A DNA stretch of 64,000 nt from Fusibacter_A sp965140735 (GCA_965140735.1 OZ223306.1:806001-870000), one strand, 5' to 3'. Shown: positions 26,132 to 36,100, numbered from the stretch's first letter. The notes: a model not told the origin generated them from the letters alone. Made by a program: numbers and translations.

Positions 26132-26413
26132 ATGATGAAATTATGCATTAAAGCATATAAAGCTGAATATAAGTCGGCAGTTACTGCTCTTATTTCAGAT
26201 GACGATTTTATAAGAACAGATATCCTTTCGAGTTTAGAACACTTTCCACAGTTTGGACATATAGTATTTAGTGAACCTTTTCATAAAATGCGCCTATCAA
26301 TAGGCTTAGAATCAACTTTAAGCTTGCCGAGTGAAGAAGATAGAAATGCATATATGAAAAATCTAAAAGCTGACATGGTAGAGGACCAAAGTATATATAT
26401 TCGTATTAACTGA
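26132..26413 (+). CDS. Hypothetical protein (93 aa)
   Basis: ATG-ATG start after AGGGAG. Small soluble protein; central part HFPQFGHIVFSEPFHKMRLSI looks like an alternating beta region. No family recognised. Its TGA stop overlaps the ATG-GGAG sequence that serves as binding site for the next gene, so the two are coupled. Confidence 0.6.
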   Translation: MMKLCIKAYKAEYKSAVTALISDDDFIRTDILSSLEHFPQFGHIVFSEPFHKMRLSIGLESTLSLPSEEDRNAYMKNLKADMVEDQSIYIRIN

Positions 26414-26424
26414 TGGGAGATCTC

Positions 26425-26877
26425 ATGAAAGTCAAAAATTTGTTTATGATCATTATGATCATGTTGATTGCTGTTATTGCAATTGAGTTTTTTATAAATA
26501 AAGACATCTTGCTATTTGATAGAAATCAAAAGTATATAGAAAATAATTTCCAAATAGATGTTAATGATAAATCCTATGATTTAGAACACAAAGAAGGTAT
26601 TAAAGCTATAATCAAAATATATAATGCCTATCTGCTAAAAATTGCAGAAGAAAAGACAGCCACTGATGTTTTAAATTTGTACTCAACAACTCTAGCTCAA
26701 ATATTGAGTACAGAAACGAGCAACGATTCATTACGTCAGCAAATTGCTGATTTAATACACGAACACAGCAAACCGTTTTTAATGAGAGATTATTCTAAAA
26801 AAGAAATTGATGCACATAATGCAAAAGTTCAGAGTGTTTTTGAAGATGTTACTTCAGAACTTAAAAAGATACAGTGA
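26425..26877 (+). CDS. Hypothetical membrane-anchored protein (150 aa)
   Basis: ATG 4 nt after GGGAGA; the in-frame ATG four codons earlier overlaps the previous stop. One N-terminal hydrophobic helix (about 5-23, FMIIMIMLIAVIAIEFF) is followed by a helical, probably extracytoplasmic domain rich in Asn/Lys/Glu. No lipobox. No family recognised. Confidence 0.65.
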   Translation: MKVKNLFMIIMIMLIAVIAIEFFINKDILLFDRNQKYIENNFQIDVNDKSYDLEHKEGIKAIIKIYNAYLLKIAEEKTATDVLNLYSTTLAQILSTETSNDSLRQQIADLIHEHSKPFLMRDYSKKEIDAHNAKVQSVFEDVTSELKKIQ

Positions 26878-26913
26878 TAACAAATAAATTTATCACAACT
26901 TTGGAGGCTAAAA

Positions 26914-27687
26914 ATGAAAAAAAAACTTAACCTTTATACGGCATTATCTCTAATTATAATTTTATCAGTTGGATGTACTGGATCAAATAATGCCTTTGAA
27001 AACACCTTAAAACAGAGACATATAAATGGAAAAGTTAAAGAAACCAATGATACATTTTATTATGAAACCTACAACGATGATGGCACTAGGGGACCAAAAT
27101 TGAAAATGACCTCAACAAAAGAGTGTACTTATGACAAAAAAGGACGCCTTGAAAGTGACCTTCTAATGAATCTAACCAATGAAATCGTTGTAACAACATC
27201 CATAGAATACTCAAGTGATCATTCTACTTCTACAATGATTTCTCTCAATGAAAATGGAGATGAAATATATAAGACAATATTTGAATATAACTCGGATGGA
27301 TTGATTACTGGTGAAACCTATTACTTCTGCGGCAAGTTTGATTATAGGGCCCAATACGATTATGACATGAATAATCAATTATCAACTAAAACAAAATATG
27401 ATAAAAATGATCAATTAGATTCTATAACTTATTTTGAATACGACGAAAAAGGAAACTCAATTCTAGAACGAACTGAAAATGCAGATAATTTTATGAACTA
27501 TAAACTTGAAAAAACCTATGATGCACACAACAATGTTATTGAAGAAGTAAAAAGTTACTGGAAGTATATAGACTTAGATACCTGTTACGAATATCAGTAT
27601 GATAAAGAGAATAATTGGATCTCCTTAAGTATTACTGAAAATAATGTGCTCGTAGAAAAAATACTACGAAATATCTCTTATTATTAG
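26914..27687 (+). CDS. Lipoprotein with YD/RHS-like repeats
   Basis: 257 residues; ATG 7 nt after TGGAGG. The signal peptide ends in the lipobox SVGC near residue 21. The mature part contains several copies of a Y-D-x-x-G/N repeat: CTYDKKGRL, FEYNSDGLITGE, YDYDMNNQL, FEYDEKGNSI, KTYDAHNNVIEE and YQYDKENNW. This is the YD-repeat pattern of RHS and wall-associated proteins, forming beta strands. The copy number is low and no toxin tip is present, so it is a small surface-exposed repeat lipoprotein rather than a polymorphic toxin. Function unknown. Confidence 0.75.
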   Translation: MKKKLNLYTALSLIIILSVGCTGSNNAFENTLKQRHINGKVKETNDTFYYETYNDDGTRGPKLKMTSTKECTYDKKGRLESDLLMNLTNEIVVTTSIEYSSDHSTSTMISLNENGDEIYKTIFEYNSDGLITGETYYFCGKFDYRAQYDYDMNNQLSTKTKYDKNDQLDSITYFEYDEKGNSILERTENADNFMNYKLEKTYDAHNNVIEEVKSYWKYIDLDTCYEYQYDKENNWISLSITENNVLVEKILRNISYY

Positions 27688-27912
27688 AATCATATTTTCA
27701 AAAGACAATCTGATATATCAGCACGAATACGCCACTACAACTTTATTTAATCATTTCTTAATACCTATTCACAGATAAGTATTCTATAATAGTATTGAAG
27801 ATAAATAACAACTAGTGGATAAATATGAAAGTTATAAGACTCTAAAAAGCAGTTCAATTTAAACTAAAAATATGGCTTACATGATTTTGACTTAGAATTA
27901 AGGAGACCGTAG
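27688..27912. other. Intergenic region
   Basis: 225 nt, AT-rich, without an open frame or a clear hairpin; the longest gap in this part of the run, so a promoter for the following gene may lie here. Confidence 0.3.
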
Positions 27913-29091
27913 ATGAAAAAAAAGTTAATAGCAATTCTAGTGATTGTAATTCTACTGTTATGTACATGGACAATCTTATTTGCACAAGTAAGCTCAAAAG
28001 TTAGTGGAGATTCAAAAGACTTTTTTAAAACCATTTTCGTTACTCATAACGAGGACGTTCATTCTAATAAGATATCCATCAAAACCAGTGAAATCATAGA
28101 TACATACTTAATTGCATCTGCGCTTAAATTAGAATTCAATAGTCATAATTTATTACCTAACACAGAGAAGACGCCTATTTATAACAGTGCTAAAAAATAC
28201 TTCACAGCGTATTCGGATCATGAATTTATTCAAGAATGTAGCCAATATATCCACGGAGATGATATAAATGGTGATGCCATAGGTGTTATCTTGGGATATT
28301 ATGGTTCAGATGCAACCGAGAGCGTAAAGCAAGAGGCTAGACTTGAAAGAATCAATACAATTTATCGACAAGATGTTTTTAAAGAAGACGAGGCGGTTAT
28401 TAAATTTATCCATGATTTAGAGTCTTTTTATACAGATGCAGCAGCACATGAATTCTTTGAAAAAAATAGTGTTATGATGGATTCTGTAGAGACTTATACC
28501 GTAAAAAAATCTAAGGATAAAAAATTAGTAAAACTGATTGATGAAATGGCGTCCTATATCGGTGTAAACTATGAATATCAAATGATTCTTACCATCTTTA
28601 GACCTTCTATGGCAAGCTTTTTCACTTATGCAGAAGGGGATCGGATTCAAGCGGTTTCGTTCCAGTCTCCCAACTCATTTGATCGGAATCCTTACAAATT
28701 TGATTACGATATGATGTTAGAAACATTTATTCATGAATTACTGCATGTCCATGTGAATACTACGGTCAAAGAAATTACAAGCAAAATGATAAATGAAGGG
28801 GTTACATTTCCAAAAACACTCATCAATAGTCCTATGTATGAAAACATGCCTTTAAATCGACAAATTGATGAATATTTAGTAAGAGCTATAGAAAGCCGAA
28901 TTTACATGCACATATATGGTGAAATTTATACATTTTCTAGTATTTTAGAGAAGGAAATAAAGTTTGGTGGATTTGATCATCTCCTTGAAATTTATGAATC
29001 ATTTTCAGACTATGAGGCTAAGCGAGATCATTATAAGGATATTGGTAGCTTTTTACCTGAGGTCATAAATTACATCGCTGAGAACTTATAA
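27913..29091 (+). CDS. Putative membrane-anchored zinc metallopeptidase-like protein
   Basis: 392 residues; ATG after AAGGAGACC. N-terminal hydrophobic helix (about 5-25) for export or anchoring, then an extracytoplasmic domain. HELLH (about residues 274-278, within TFIHELLHVHVNTT) fits the HExxH zinc-binding motif, and an acidic helix DEYLVRAIESRIYMH about 45 residues later could give the third ligand, as in gluzincins. The overall family is not one I can name; DUF4932-like proteins share this layout. Cleavage activity is inferred from the motif alone. Confidence 0.65.
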   Translation: MKKKLIAILVIVILLLCTWTILFAQVSSKVSGDSKDFFKTIFVTHNEDVHSNKISIKTSEIIDTYLIASALKLEFNSHNLLPNTEKTPIYNSAKKYFTAYSDHEFIQECSQYIHGDDINGDAIGVILGYYGSDATESVKQEARLERINTIYRQDVFKEDEAVIKFIHDLESFYTDAAAHEFFEKNSVMMDSVETYTVKKSKDKKLVKLIDEMASYIGVNYEYQMILTIFRPSMASFFTYAEGDRIQAVSFQSPNSFDRNPYKFDYDMMLETFIHELLHVHVNTTVKEITSKMINEGVTFPKTLINSPMYENMPLNRQIDEYLVRAIESRIYMHIYGEIYTFSSILEKEIKFGGFDHLLEIYESFSDYEAKRDHYKDIGSFLPEVINYIAENL

Positions 29092-29214
29092 TAAAGTTTT
29101 CTCAGAACGCTGATGTTAACACTGTGAAGTTTAAATGAAAACTATAAAAAACGCAAGTAGAGAAGCATCTGATTCAAGGAAGTTAAACAGTCATACTAAA
29201 GGAGGTTTTATAGC

Positions 29215-29691
29215 ATGAATTATTCAAGGATTACAGATATAAACACACTAGAAAACGAAGACCACACAAGGCATTATCTTGAACAAATTGCCACTTGGCA
29301 TAATCAAACACCCGAACTCTGGGTACCCAATTATCAAGCTAGCCGAGAGGCTATTGAAAAAGATATTAAAAGAATCCGACAGACAGATCCAGAAGATTTA
29401 TTTTTAGGGATTGCAGTAGATGCAGATCAATCTTTACAAGGCTTCATTTGGGCTTACAAGCAAGAAAAAAATACAGATAGTGTGATGATTTTGTCTTTAT
29501 ACACTTCTAAAGCCCATAGAAAAGAAGGCCTTGCTACACAGCTTAAATTGTTACTGGAAGCATGGTGCAAAGAGGAAGGGATAAAAACAATTGAAACGAC
29601 AGTTCACTATACGAACACTAAAATGTTAGAGCTTAATCAAAAACTGGGCTACACAGCTGGCATGGTTAGTATGAGGAAGACATTAGAATAG
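29215..29691 (+). CDS. GNAT N-acetyltransferase
   Basis: 158 residues; ATG 8 nt after AAAGGAGG. GNAT core: MILSLYTSKAHRKEGLATQL (strand 4 and acetyl-CoA loop, R-K-E-G-L-A) and ETTVHYTNTKMLELNQKLGY (motif B). The N-terminal part contains a variable substrate region with YQASREAIEKDIKRIRQ. Substrate unknown. Confidence 0.88.
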   Translation: MNYSRITDINTLENEDHTRHYLEQIATWHNQTPELWVPNYQASREAIEKDIKRIRQTDPEDLFLGIAVDADQSLQGFIWAYKQEKNTDSVMILSLYTSKAHRKEGLATQLKLLLEAWCKEEGIKTIETTVHYTNTKMLELNQKLGYTAGMVSMRKTLE

Positions 29692-29834
29692 ATTGTGTTC
29701 CACATTATACCACTGGAATGGTGGATTTAATTTTATATTGATTGGCGTAAATATATTTAAGTATAGACAATTAGAAAATACTGAAAATGAATTAAATGAA
29801 TACCATAAGATAAGATGGTAAAGGAGATGGCCAT

Positions 29835-30560
29835 ATGTCCAACTTACATAAATTTTCAAACTTTCTCATATTGCTTATTCTTTTAATCGGATTGAACATC
29901 TCAGTCACATTTGCGAATTCTATGGAACCACCTTCACTGCTGATTTTAGTCAATAATCCGACAGACGATATCTCAATTGTGATGGTTTCAAACGATCATC
30001 AGCCAGAAGCACAATTTAAAAGAACGGCATGGGAAGGCTATTATATTTTTTATTCGAAAGATAGACAAACGGATGGCAAATACACGTTTAGAGTTACAAC
30101 ACAAGATAAGACCTTTGAATGCAACTTTGACAAGACATTAAGACGCTATAACGAGATCCTATATTTAGACCTCTCTAAAGAAACGCTGACTTATGGCACA
30201 TATCCATTTCGTTCAGCTTTACTGGTGTCACTCCGTGTGATACTCACACTTTTAATTGAAGCCATCATATTTTGGTTATTTAAATTCAGAGAAAAAAGAA
30301 GCTGGATCGTATTTCTCTTTATCAATTTATTAACTCAAGGGGTTCTAAATCTTTGGATGAATGATTTAAGTAACGTTTTAAATGGCTATTTAATTTTTGC
30401 TCTAGTCTATGGTGAAGTCTTTGTATTTGTTGCTGAAGCAATCGGATTCAGTCTGTTAATCCGTGAAAAAAGGAAATGGCATGTAATTAAATATGTGATC
30501 GTTGCTAACTTAGTCAGTTTGATCGCTGGTGGTTATCTAATCTCGGTTTTACCAGTTTAA
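29835..30560 (+). CDS. Exported/membrane protein with C-terminal TM bundle
   Basis: 241 residues; ATG 6 nt after GGAGATGG. A cleavable-looking signal peptide (about 1-27, ending TFANS) precedes an extracytoplasmic domain of about 90 residues, then four hydrophobic helices (about 128-147, 155-172, 182-206 and 218-238). No family recognised, although proteins of this design (short soluble domain plus four-helix bundle) recur in clostridial genomes. Confidence 0.65.
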   Translation: MSNLHKFSNFLILLILLIGLNISVTFANSMEPPSLLILVNNPTDDISIVMVSNDHQPEAQFKRTAWEGYYIFYSKDRQTDGKYTFRVTTQDKTFECNFDKTLRRYNEILYLDLSKETLTYGTYPFRSALLVSLRVILTLLIEAIIFWLFKFREKRSWIVFLFINLLTQGVLNLWMNDLSNVLNGYLIFALVYGEVFVFVAEAIGFSLLIREKRKWHVIKYVIVANLVSLIAGGYLISVLPV

Positions 30561-30663
30561 TGTCATAAGTATGAAAAACGAATACATTTAACTGCATTTG
30601 AAGAGACAATCGAAAATAGTTGAAAATTTATTAAAAATGATTTAAACCAGGAGACAACCATTT

Positions 30664-31149
30664 ATGAAATATACGATTCGAAAACTAAAACCGTCTGAAT
30701 CAAAATTATACCGAAATATTCGACTTGAAGCACTTAAGGCATATCCAGCATATTTTGGATCAAACCATGCTGAACAAGTAAAATTGGAGAAGCTCTATTT
30801 TGAAAAAGTAATCGAAGAGCAAAACTCAGAAGGTGTAATGATGGGTGCTTTTATAAAGGATGACCTTGTAGGCATTTGTGGAGTGACTTTCAAAACAGAT
30901 CTAATACCCAATGCAGGTGAAATAATTCAGATGTACGTGAAAGAGCATTTTCAAGGCATGAAACTCTCAAAAGCATTGATGACGTACATTATTGAGATTA
31001 TTAGCACCTATAAAGACATTGATTTCTTAGTACTTGGCGTTGAGAAAAGTAATACTGCTGCATTAAAAAGCTATTTAAGTTGTGGATTTGTATTGAGTGC
31101 AGATATTCAATGTGATGAGGGCACTCAATACATGATATTAAAATTATGA
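30664..31149 (+). CDS. GNAT N-acetyltransferase
   Basis: 161 residues; ATG 9 nt after AGGAG. GNAT core: IIQMYVKEHFQGMKLSKALMTYI (acetyl-CoA loop) and LGVEKSNTAALKSYLSCGF (motif B). The N terminus YTIRKLKPSESKLYRNIRLEAL is typical of this fold. Single domain; substrate unknown. Confidence 0.88.
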   Translation: MKYTIRKLKPSESKLYRNIRLEALKAYPAYFGSNHAEQVKLEKLYFEKVIEEQNSEGVMMGAFIKDDLVGICGVTFKTDLIPNAGEIIQMYVKEHFQGMKLSKALMTYIIEIISTYKDIDFLVLGVEKSNTAALKSYLSCGFVLSADIQCDEGTQYMILKL

Positions 31150-31201
31150 TGAGCTATTCAAAACTCATTAAATTTATGTTTTCATCCTAAAGGAAAAGCA
31201 A

Positions 31202-31618
31202 ATGAAAAAAATTACGCGAGAAGAAACACTTGTCAACTTACAAAAGGAAATTGCGGATATTAATAAGTTATTAGTTTTTGGCGCCATGTTGATCGTGCTA
31301 TTATTCATAAGCTCTAAATTCACACTTATATTGACTGTATTGCTTTCAATTTTACAGATAGGAATCCTATATTCTAAAGCAAATATTGTTCCAAATTATG
31401 TAAATAATTTTCATGATGATGATTTTAAAAAATTTCAAAGTACACATTTTTTTAAAGGGATGTCCAATCAGAGATATCACGTATTCTTAAAAAGTCAGTT
31501 CTTCAAACCATAAGATACAGATCAAATAATTTTAGAGTATTACAATGCAGTCGTAAGAAGGATATATCTACTGACTATTGGAACTTTCTTGTTGTTTGTA
31601 TTTAGCTCTGTTAGATGA
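31202..31618 (+). pseudogene. Membrane protein gene with in-frame premature stop
   Basis: The first frame ends at a TAA (31511-31513) after 103 codons, but the same frame continues without interruption for another 34 codons (DTDQIILEYYNAVVRRIYLL, then a hydrophobic stretch) to a TGA at 31616-31618. The extension looks coding because it supplies a third hydrophobic helix in frame. The short product has helices near 24-37 and 41-58. Either the gene is nonsense-mutated, or the 103-residue form is the product and the tail is a relic. The ATG has the moderate site AAAGGAAA. Confidence 0.6.
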
Positions 31619-31724
31619 AAGCCTTAATGAAATATATCACAATATGTCTGTAATTTATTAAAGTTTTTCAGGAAAAAACTATTTTATTCCCCCCAGCTTA
31701 TAGCTCATAAAGGAGTGATATCAA

Positions 31725-32405
31725 TTGAATAAAAAAAGATATTTACGTGCACTAGGCATATTCCTGTCATATTGTTTATTGACAATGCAACTGCCTTATA
31801 CACAAAAATCAGCATTGACCTATATAGTTCCTTTGATCCGTATATACGACAGCACCTTCAGTTTACATCTTCTCATAAATTCGTTCTTACTCACTTGGAT
31901 GTACATAGAATTAGTAGATAGCAAACTGTTTAATGCTCGGAAAGTGGTCACATTCATTGTATTCTTTATCATCTTGGTACCTATTTCTATGGTCTCTACA
32001 AATTTATTAAAAACACCTATTTATTATTTACATAATGATGTTGGCTCTATAGAGATTAAAAAAAGTAGTATTCATTTATCGAAAATAGATAATGTTGACT
32101 ATATTAATGTCAATTTGACCCTAAAAGGACACCGAACACTGGATGAAGGTTTTAAAATCAATATTGAATTAGATCATAAATTAATGGCTTATATCGAGTC
32201 CATGGAAAGTGACGAAACCGTTTACTATATTGAAGGTGGAGAAGTAAAGTATCTTGAAATCAATCTTCCTGTGAAGTTTAAACGTTATAATGGCGACCGC
32301 CTCTTCAGAATTAAAAGTTATAATACTGATTATGGAATTACTTTTATTGGTGAAAATAGGGTTCAAAAAAACGTGCGAAATGATATGTACGATTTGATAA
32401 AGTAG
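31725..32405 (+). CDS. Membrane protein with extracytoplasmic beta domain
   Basis: 226 residues; TTG start 8 nt after AGGAG. Three hydrophobic helices in the first 90 residues (about 8-24, 44-60 and 71-90), then a soluble domain of about 130 residues rich in beta-type patterns (YINVNLTLKGHRTL, KFKRYNGDRLFRI). No family recognised. Confidence 0.65.
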   Translation: MNKKRYLRALGIFLSYCLLTMQLPYTQKSALTYIVPLIRIYDSTFSLHLLINSFLLTWMYIELVDSKLFNARKVVTFIVFFIILVPISMVSTNLLKTPIYYLHNDVGSIEIKKSSIHLSKIDNVDYINVNLTLKGHRTLDEGFKINIELDHKLMAYIESMESDETVYYIEGGEVKYLEINLPVKFKRYNGDRLFRIKSYNTDYGITFIGENRVQKNVRNDMYDLIK

Positions 32406-32535
32406 ATAATATTGATGTAAAGGGTGGTACAGAAAAATTATGATATAATAATCATATTTGGAAATTCCTGTGTGTACGTGGTACGATACGGAACAACCCA
32501 GTAAGTATTAATTATGTTAAGTCAATGGAGGACAT

Positions 32536-33015
32536 ATGAAATTAAGAAAAATATCAAATACTGCATTCAATATTTTGGGCATATATCTATGCCTTCAAAG
32601 CTTTAATCTTCTACTTCAACAGGTTTCCGTCAGCTTTATGATGACGCAGCAGGATGATTCTTTTACAAAATTAATATTCAATTTAATACCAAGTATCATA
32701 TTCTTTATACTTGGCTTATTTATGATATTTAAATCCCACATTTTTATTGTGAATATGCCTTATGATGAAGGGGATCTATCGGATGGCATCAGGTGGTTAG
32801 CTATTAAAATAACCGGCTATTTAATCGTATGGCAAAGCGTCTTCAAAATATTTATTTATGCGACCTCTCTAATGACTTTATCTTCGCTAGAGTCCATGAG
32901 AGGGCTTGCAAATTCGTCGTTTTTTAGTTTATTTGCCCAGATATTTTTGTTTATTGTAGGGATTTTGTTTATATATAAAACAGATTCTATTTGCAAAAAA
33001 ATGGATAATGATTGA
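32536..33015 (+). CDS. Four-TM membrane protein
   Basis: 159 residues; ATG 5 nt after GGAGG. Hydrophobic helices near 9-27, 47-68, 90-112 and 129-149; a conserved-looking acidic loop (YDEGDLSDGIRWLAIKITGY) follows helix two. No family recognised. It resembles other small polytopic proteins in this run in composition only. Confidence 0.65.
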   Translation: MKLRKISNTAFNILGIYLCLQSFNLLLQQVSVSFMMTQQDDSFTKLIFNLIPSIIFFILGLFMIFKSHIFIVNMPYDEGDLSDGIRWLAIKITGYLIVWQSVFKIFIYATSLMTLSSLESMRGLANSSFFSLFAQIFLFIVGILFIYKTDSICKKMDND

Positions 33016-33197
33016 TTATGATACTTTTGATGCTGATTCCATGAAAATCGTGTATAAAAATCAATTCTAGATAATGTTTAATTCGCAACGCACTGGGCTA
33101 TTACGGCATATATGAAGTAGTAGGGCAGCCAATTGATTTAACTTTTATTGCAAACTATACCTCAGAACTTAAGAGAGATTAAGAAAGGGAGTAAGCC
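33016..33197. other. Intergenic region with short coding debris
   Basis: An open stretch ending at about 33180 would encode NALGYYGIYEVVGQPIDLTF and a few more residues with no start or binding site. It looks like the C-terminal scrap of a lost gene. Confidence 0.35.
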
Positions 33198-33821
33198 ATG
33201 CCTAAAGTCAACTTGGAAATGTTCAAAATACTTTCAATCCTAATAATCGTATTTTTATGTACCTTCTTCTATACATCTATATTTAGATTTTTGTCACCAG
33301 CGCAGATTGAATTTTTAAGATCAGATCATACAGTTGCTACCATCCTATTTGTATTAAATTTATTTTTGTTAATTATAACCCTAAAAAGATTGAAAACTCG
33401 TAGAAAAGATCTACTAGAAGTACCAATTAGACGTGAAAATACTGTCTTAATATTAACTCTATTAATAGCAATACTAACCATAATCGTCTTCTTTTTTGCA
33501 TACCAAAAACAAAGTCTTGCGTTGGCTGCGTTTGGACTAGCGATGTTTTTAGGCATTATAAATGGTATTATGACGTATACATCATTAAGCGGGATAAGTG
33601 ACACCTATATATTTTACGAGGGCAGACAATTCCCAATTGAAGATATCGAGTCTTATGATGTAAGTTCAGTCTATGTGTATGTTACAGTCACTAAGACTTA
33701 TTTTTTCCTAAATACATTTGAGGTGCTAAGGCTTTCAATTGAAAGTAGTGATATAGAGAAATTTGAGCAAATCATGAATGACCACGACAAACCGCGCTTA
33801 GATAATAGGAGGTCATCATGA
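33198..33821 (+). CDS. Membrane protein with C-terminal PH-like region
   Basis: 207 residues; ATG after AAAGGGAG. Four hydrophobic helices (about 10-29, 46-62, 80-99 and 107-124) are followed by a soluble tail in which IFYEGRQFPIEDIESYDV and the alternating strands after it resemble a small PH-like domain of the DUF5673 sort; that is a weak resemblance. The stop overlaps the start of the kinase gene by 4 nt (ATGA), so the two are translationally coupled. Confidence 0.6.
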   Translation: MPKVNLEMFKILSILIIVFLCTFFYTSIFRFLSPAQIEFLRSDHTVATILFVLNLFLLIITLKRLKTRRKDLLEVPIRRENTVLILTLLIAILTIIVFFFAYQKQSLALAAFGLAMFLGIINGIMTYTSLSGISDTYIFYEGRQFPIEDIESYDVSSVYVYVTVTKTYFFLNTFEVLRLSIESSDIEKFEQIMNDHDKPRLDNRRSS

Positions 33822-34450
33822 ATCAACATAAAAGAATATATTGGATCGGTGGTTCACCCTGTAGTGGAAAGAGCACAATAGCAGAAAAATTGGTAAAAGA
33901 ATTTGGATTTGCTTATTACAAATGTGATGATCATCTTGAGCGCTATATGAAGATTGGCGCAGCTATTGGAAAACCAACTATTAAAAAAATGTCTACTTTA
34001 AATATCGATGAAACTTGGTTAAGACCTGTTGAGGAACTTGTACAGAATGAATTTAGTTTCTATGAAGAGGCCTTTAACTTCATTATTGATGATATCAGCA
34101 ACTTAATACCTTCTAACGGTTTAGTTGTGGAAGGCGCTGCTTTATTACCCGAAAATATGGCATCCATCAAGATACCAAAAGAAAATTATATTTGCATAGT
34201 GCCTTCTGCTAAATTTCAAGTTGAAAAATATAAAGAACGTGAGTGGGTATCCCACTATTTACGTGAATGCAGTGATTCTCAAACCGCATTTTCAAATTGG
34301 ATGCAACGCGATATTAGATTTGCTGAAATTGTCAATCTAAAAGCAACTCATTTGGGTTATAAAGTCTCTGTAACGGATGGCAAAACCGATATCGAGGGAA
34401 TGTACAAAAATGTGCTTGATCACTTTAATTTGAGCACTTCGTCTATATAA
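33818..34450 (+). CDS. P-loop kinase-like protein
   Basis: 210 residues; the ATG overlaps the preceding stop and follows AGGAGG by 6 nt. Walker A is GGSPCSGKST at residues 10-19, followed by YYKCDDHLERYM (acidic substrate/metal site), VVEGAALLPENM in the Walker B position and a C-terminal helix with RECSDSQTAFSNWM. This is a nucleoside/sugar-kinase-like P-loop NTPase of unknown substrate. A shortened copy of this gene lies at 36494. A lipoprotein gene starts 10 nt after its stop, so membrane protein, kinase and lipoprotein form one operon. Confidence 0.75.
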   Translation: MNQHKRIYWIGGSPCSGKSTIAEKLVKEFGFAYYKCDDHLERYMKIGAAIGKPTIKKMSTLNIDETWLRPVEELVQNEFSFYEEAFNFIIDDISNLIPSNGLVVEGAALLPENMASIKIPKENYICIVPSAKFQVEKYKEREWVSHYLRECSDSQTAFSNWMQRDIRFAEIVNLKATHLGYKVSVTDGKTDIEGMYKNVLDHFNLSTSSI

Positions 34451-34460
34451 GGAGCTTTAT

Positions 34461-35876
34461 ATGAAAATTAGGAAGTTATTATTTCTGATGTTTACGGTCT
34501 TTTTATTATCTAGTTGTGGCAATGATCAGGAAATTGCCACGCTTAAAAAACAACTATCTGAAGCTGATATAAAATACAATGAGCTTCAAGAACAGCTAGA
34601 TCAGTTACAACCCAGCGAGGTTGTTTCAACTTTTACAATCTTTGACTGTAGCATCTCGCCTGATTCTAAACTTGCAAGTGTCTTACTTATGGATAAGAAT
34701 ACAGGCGAGAGGACTGCATTCCTATATGATCTTGATAAACAGAAAGAGGAAAAAGTTACAAGAGGTGACCTCTGTGAGACGTACTGGTCTCCAGACAGTC
34801 AATATTATATTTTAGATAGTGGTACGTTTGTCACTAGAATTGGCACTTTATATACAACTGATACAATAACTCCTATAAAATCTTTTGAATACGACAACCA
34901 GCTATTTTGGATGAGTTCAGATCAAATTGTCTATCCCAAGGAAAATAAAGAGATTGCTTTAGATGCGATTGTCGATCCTCAGTATACCACTGATATTGTT
35001 ATTCAAAATGTATTCACAGATGAAACTGAAGTTATCTTAAAGGGAACGGATCAATATCGTTTTTATGTAAAAAGCGTTGATAATGGTGAAATTGTATGCA
35101 TCAAAAGGTACATTGGAAATGACGTCATAGGAAAAGACAATGAAACTATTATTTATAGTGTCAAGTCACAGGATCAAGTTACATCAAAAAAACAAAAGAT
35201 GCCTTCAGAAAATTTGCTAAGATTAAGAGAAGGGAATTTTGATATAGAGCTTTTTTCAGGTTATCAGATTTGGCCTAGTGATAAAGGTATTTTGATGTTA
35301 AATAAACCCGCATATGACCCCATATGTTTATTAAATAGAGTCGCCGTTAATAATAGTGAACAGCTCCGAATCTTAAATAAAGAAAATGACTTTTTAACTC
35401 GAGTTTCTATTGAAGGGGTTATCCCTACCTGGGCAATAGAATCATTAGACGAAACGACAACTCAATCTATAGAATTATCTGAAATGTACATAATCAAAGA
35501 AACAACAGTTTTCTTAACCCCCGAAATTAACAGTATTCCAGTCAATCGTTTTCAAGTTGGAAAAGCTGTGAAGGTTCGTGATGCTTATAAAGATTGGTTA
35601 TATATCGAGGCCAATAGACCTATAGATGCTAATCAACTTAATAAAGGATGGGTCAAAAAATCCAATTTGGGGTTTTATGAAGACTTAAAAAGCAATATCG
35701 GTGTTGAAGTTTTAATAAAAGCAGGATTTGAACCAGAGTGGGCTCAAGAATTTCCTAATGGCTTATGGGGCGAAATCCGTTCTGAGACAGACGATTCCTA
35801 TTTTCTAGGGTTAAATGGTGCCAGTGAAATAGAGATCAAAAAAGAAAATGTAGAACCTTTTAATACAGAAGATTAA
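34461..35876 (+). CDS. Lipoprotein with beta-propeller-like and SH3-like regions
   Basis: 471 residues; ATG 6 nt after AAGGAGC. The signal peptide ends in the lipobox LSSC (near residue 19), then a short coiled coil (about 25-50). Repeats such as CSISPDSKLASVLLMD and YWSPDSQYYILDSG (SPD-S motifs) suggest a TolB/WD40-like propeller over the middle third. Around residues 345-400 an SH3b-like segment appears (FQVGKAVKVRDAYKDWLYIE, ending KGWVKKSNLG). Extracellular binding function is likely; ligand unknown. It follows the kinase gene by 10 nt. Confidence 0.7.
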   Translation: MKIRKLLFLMFTVFLLSSCGNDQEIATLKKQLSEADIKYNELQEQLDQLQPSEVVSTFTIFDCSISPDSKLASVLLMDKNTGERTAFLYDLDKQKEEKVTRGDLCETYWSPDSQYYILDSGTFVTRIGTLYTTDTITPIKSFEYDNQLFWMSSDQIVYPKENKEIALDAIVDPQYTTDIVIQNVFTDETEVILKGTDQYRFYVKSVDNGEIVCIKRYIGNDVIGKDNETIIYSVKSQDQVTSKKQKMPSENLLRLREGNFDIELFSGYQIWPSDKGILMLNKPAYDPICLLNRVAVNNSEQLRILNKENDFLTRVSIEGVIPTWAIESLDETTTQSIELSEMYIIKETTVFLTPEINSIPVNRFQVGKAVKVRDAYKDWLYIEANRPIDANQLNKGWVKKSNLGFYEDLKSNIGVEVLIKAGFEPEWAQEFPNGLWGEIRSETDDSYFLGLNGASEIEIKKENVEPFNTED

Positions 35877-36100
35877 TTTAAATGCTTATCACCAAGGCGG
35901 TACTCCGTGTCATAAAACATCTGAAAATCAAAATTGCTTATAATTAGAAGCAATACTTAAATAAACTATATTCTATTCTAAATTTTAAAATAGGGAGCCA
36001 AATGCTATACAAAATCTAATCATAAGGGCTGTACTAGACTTCTTATTCGACAAAGGATTAAATAGATTCCAAAAGAAAATATCTAAAGCTACTGGTCTTA
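35877..36100. other. Intergenic region with a disrupted gene start
   Basis: A binding site AGGGAG and ATG at about 36002 lead only to a five-codon frame. A second frame (VLDFLFDKGLNRFQKKISKA and on) is open until 36122 and leads up to the following gene in another frame. This suggests frameshift damage to the 5' part of the next gene. Confidence 0.45.

Noticed and set aside
26914..27687. RHS-type polymorphic toxin
   Set aside because: Only a few YD-like repeats, lipoprotein signal, no variable toxin tip and no immunity gene.
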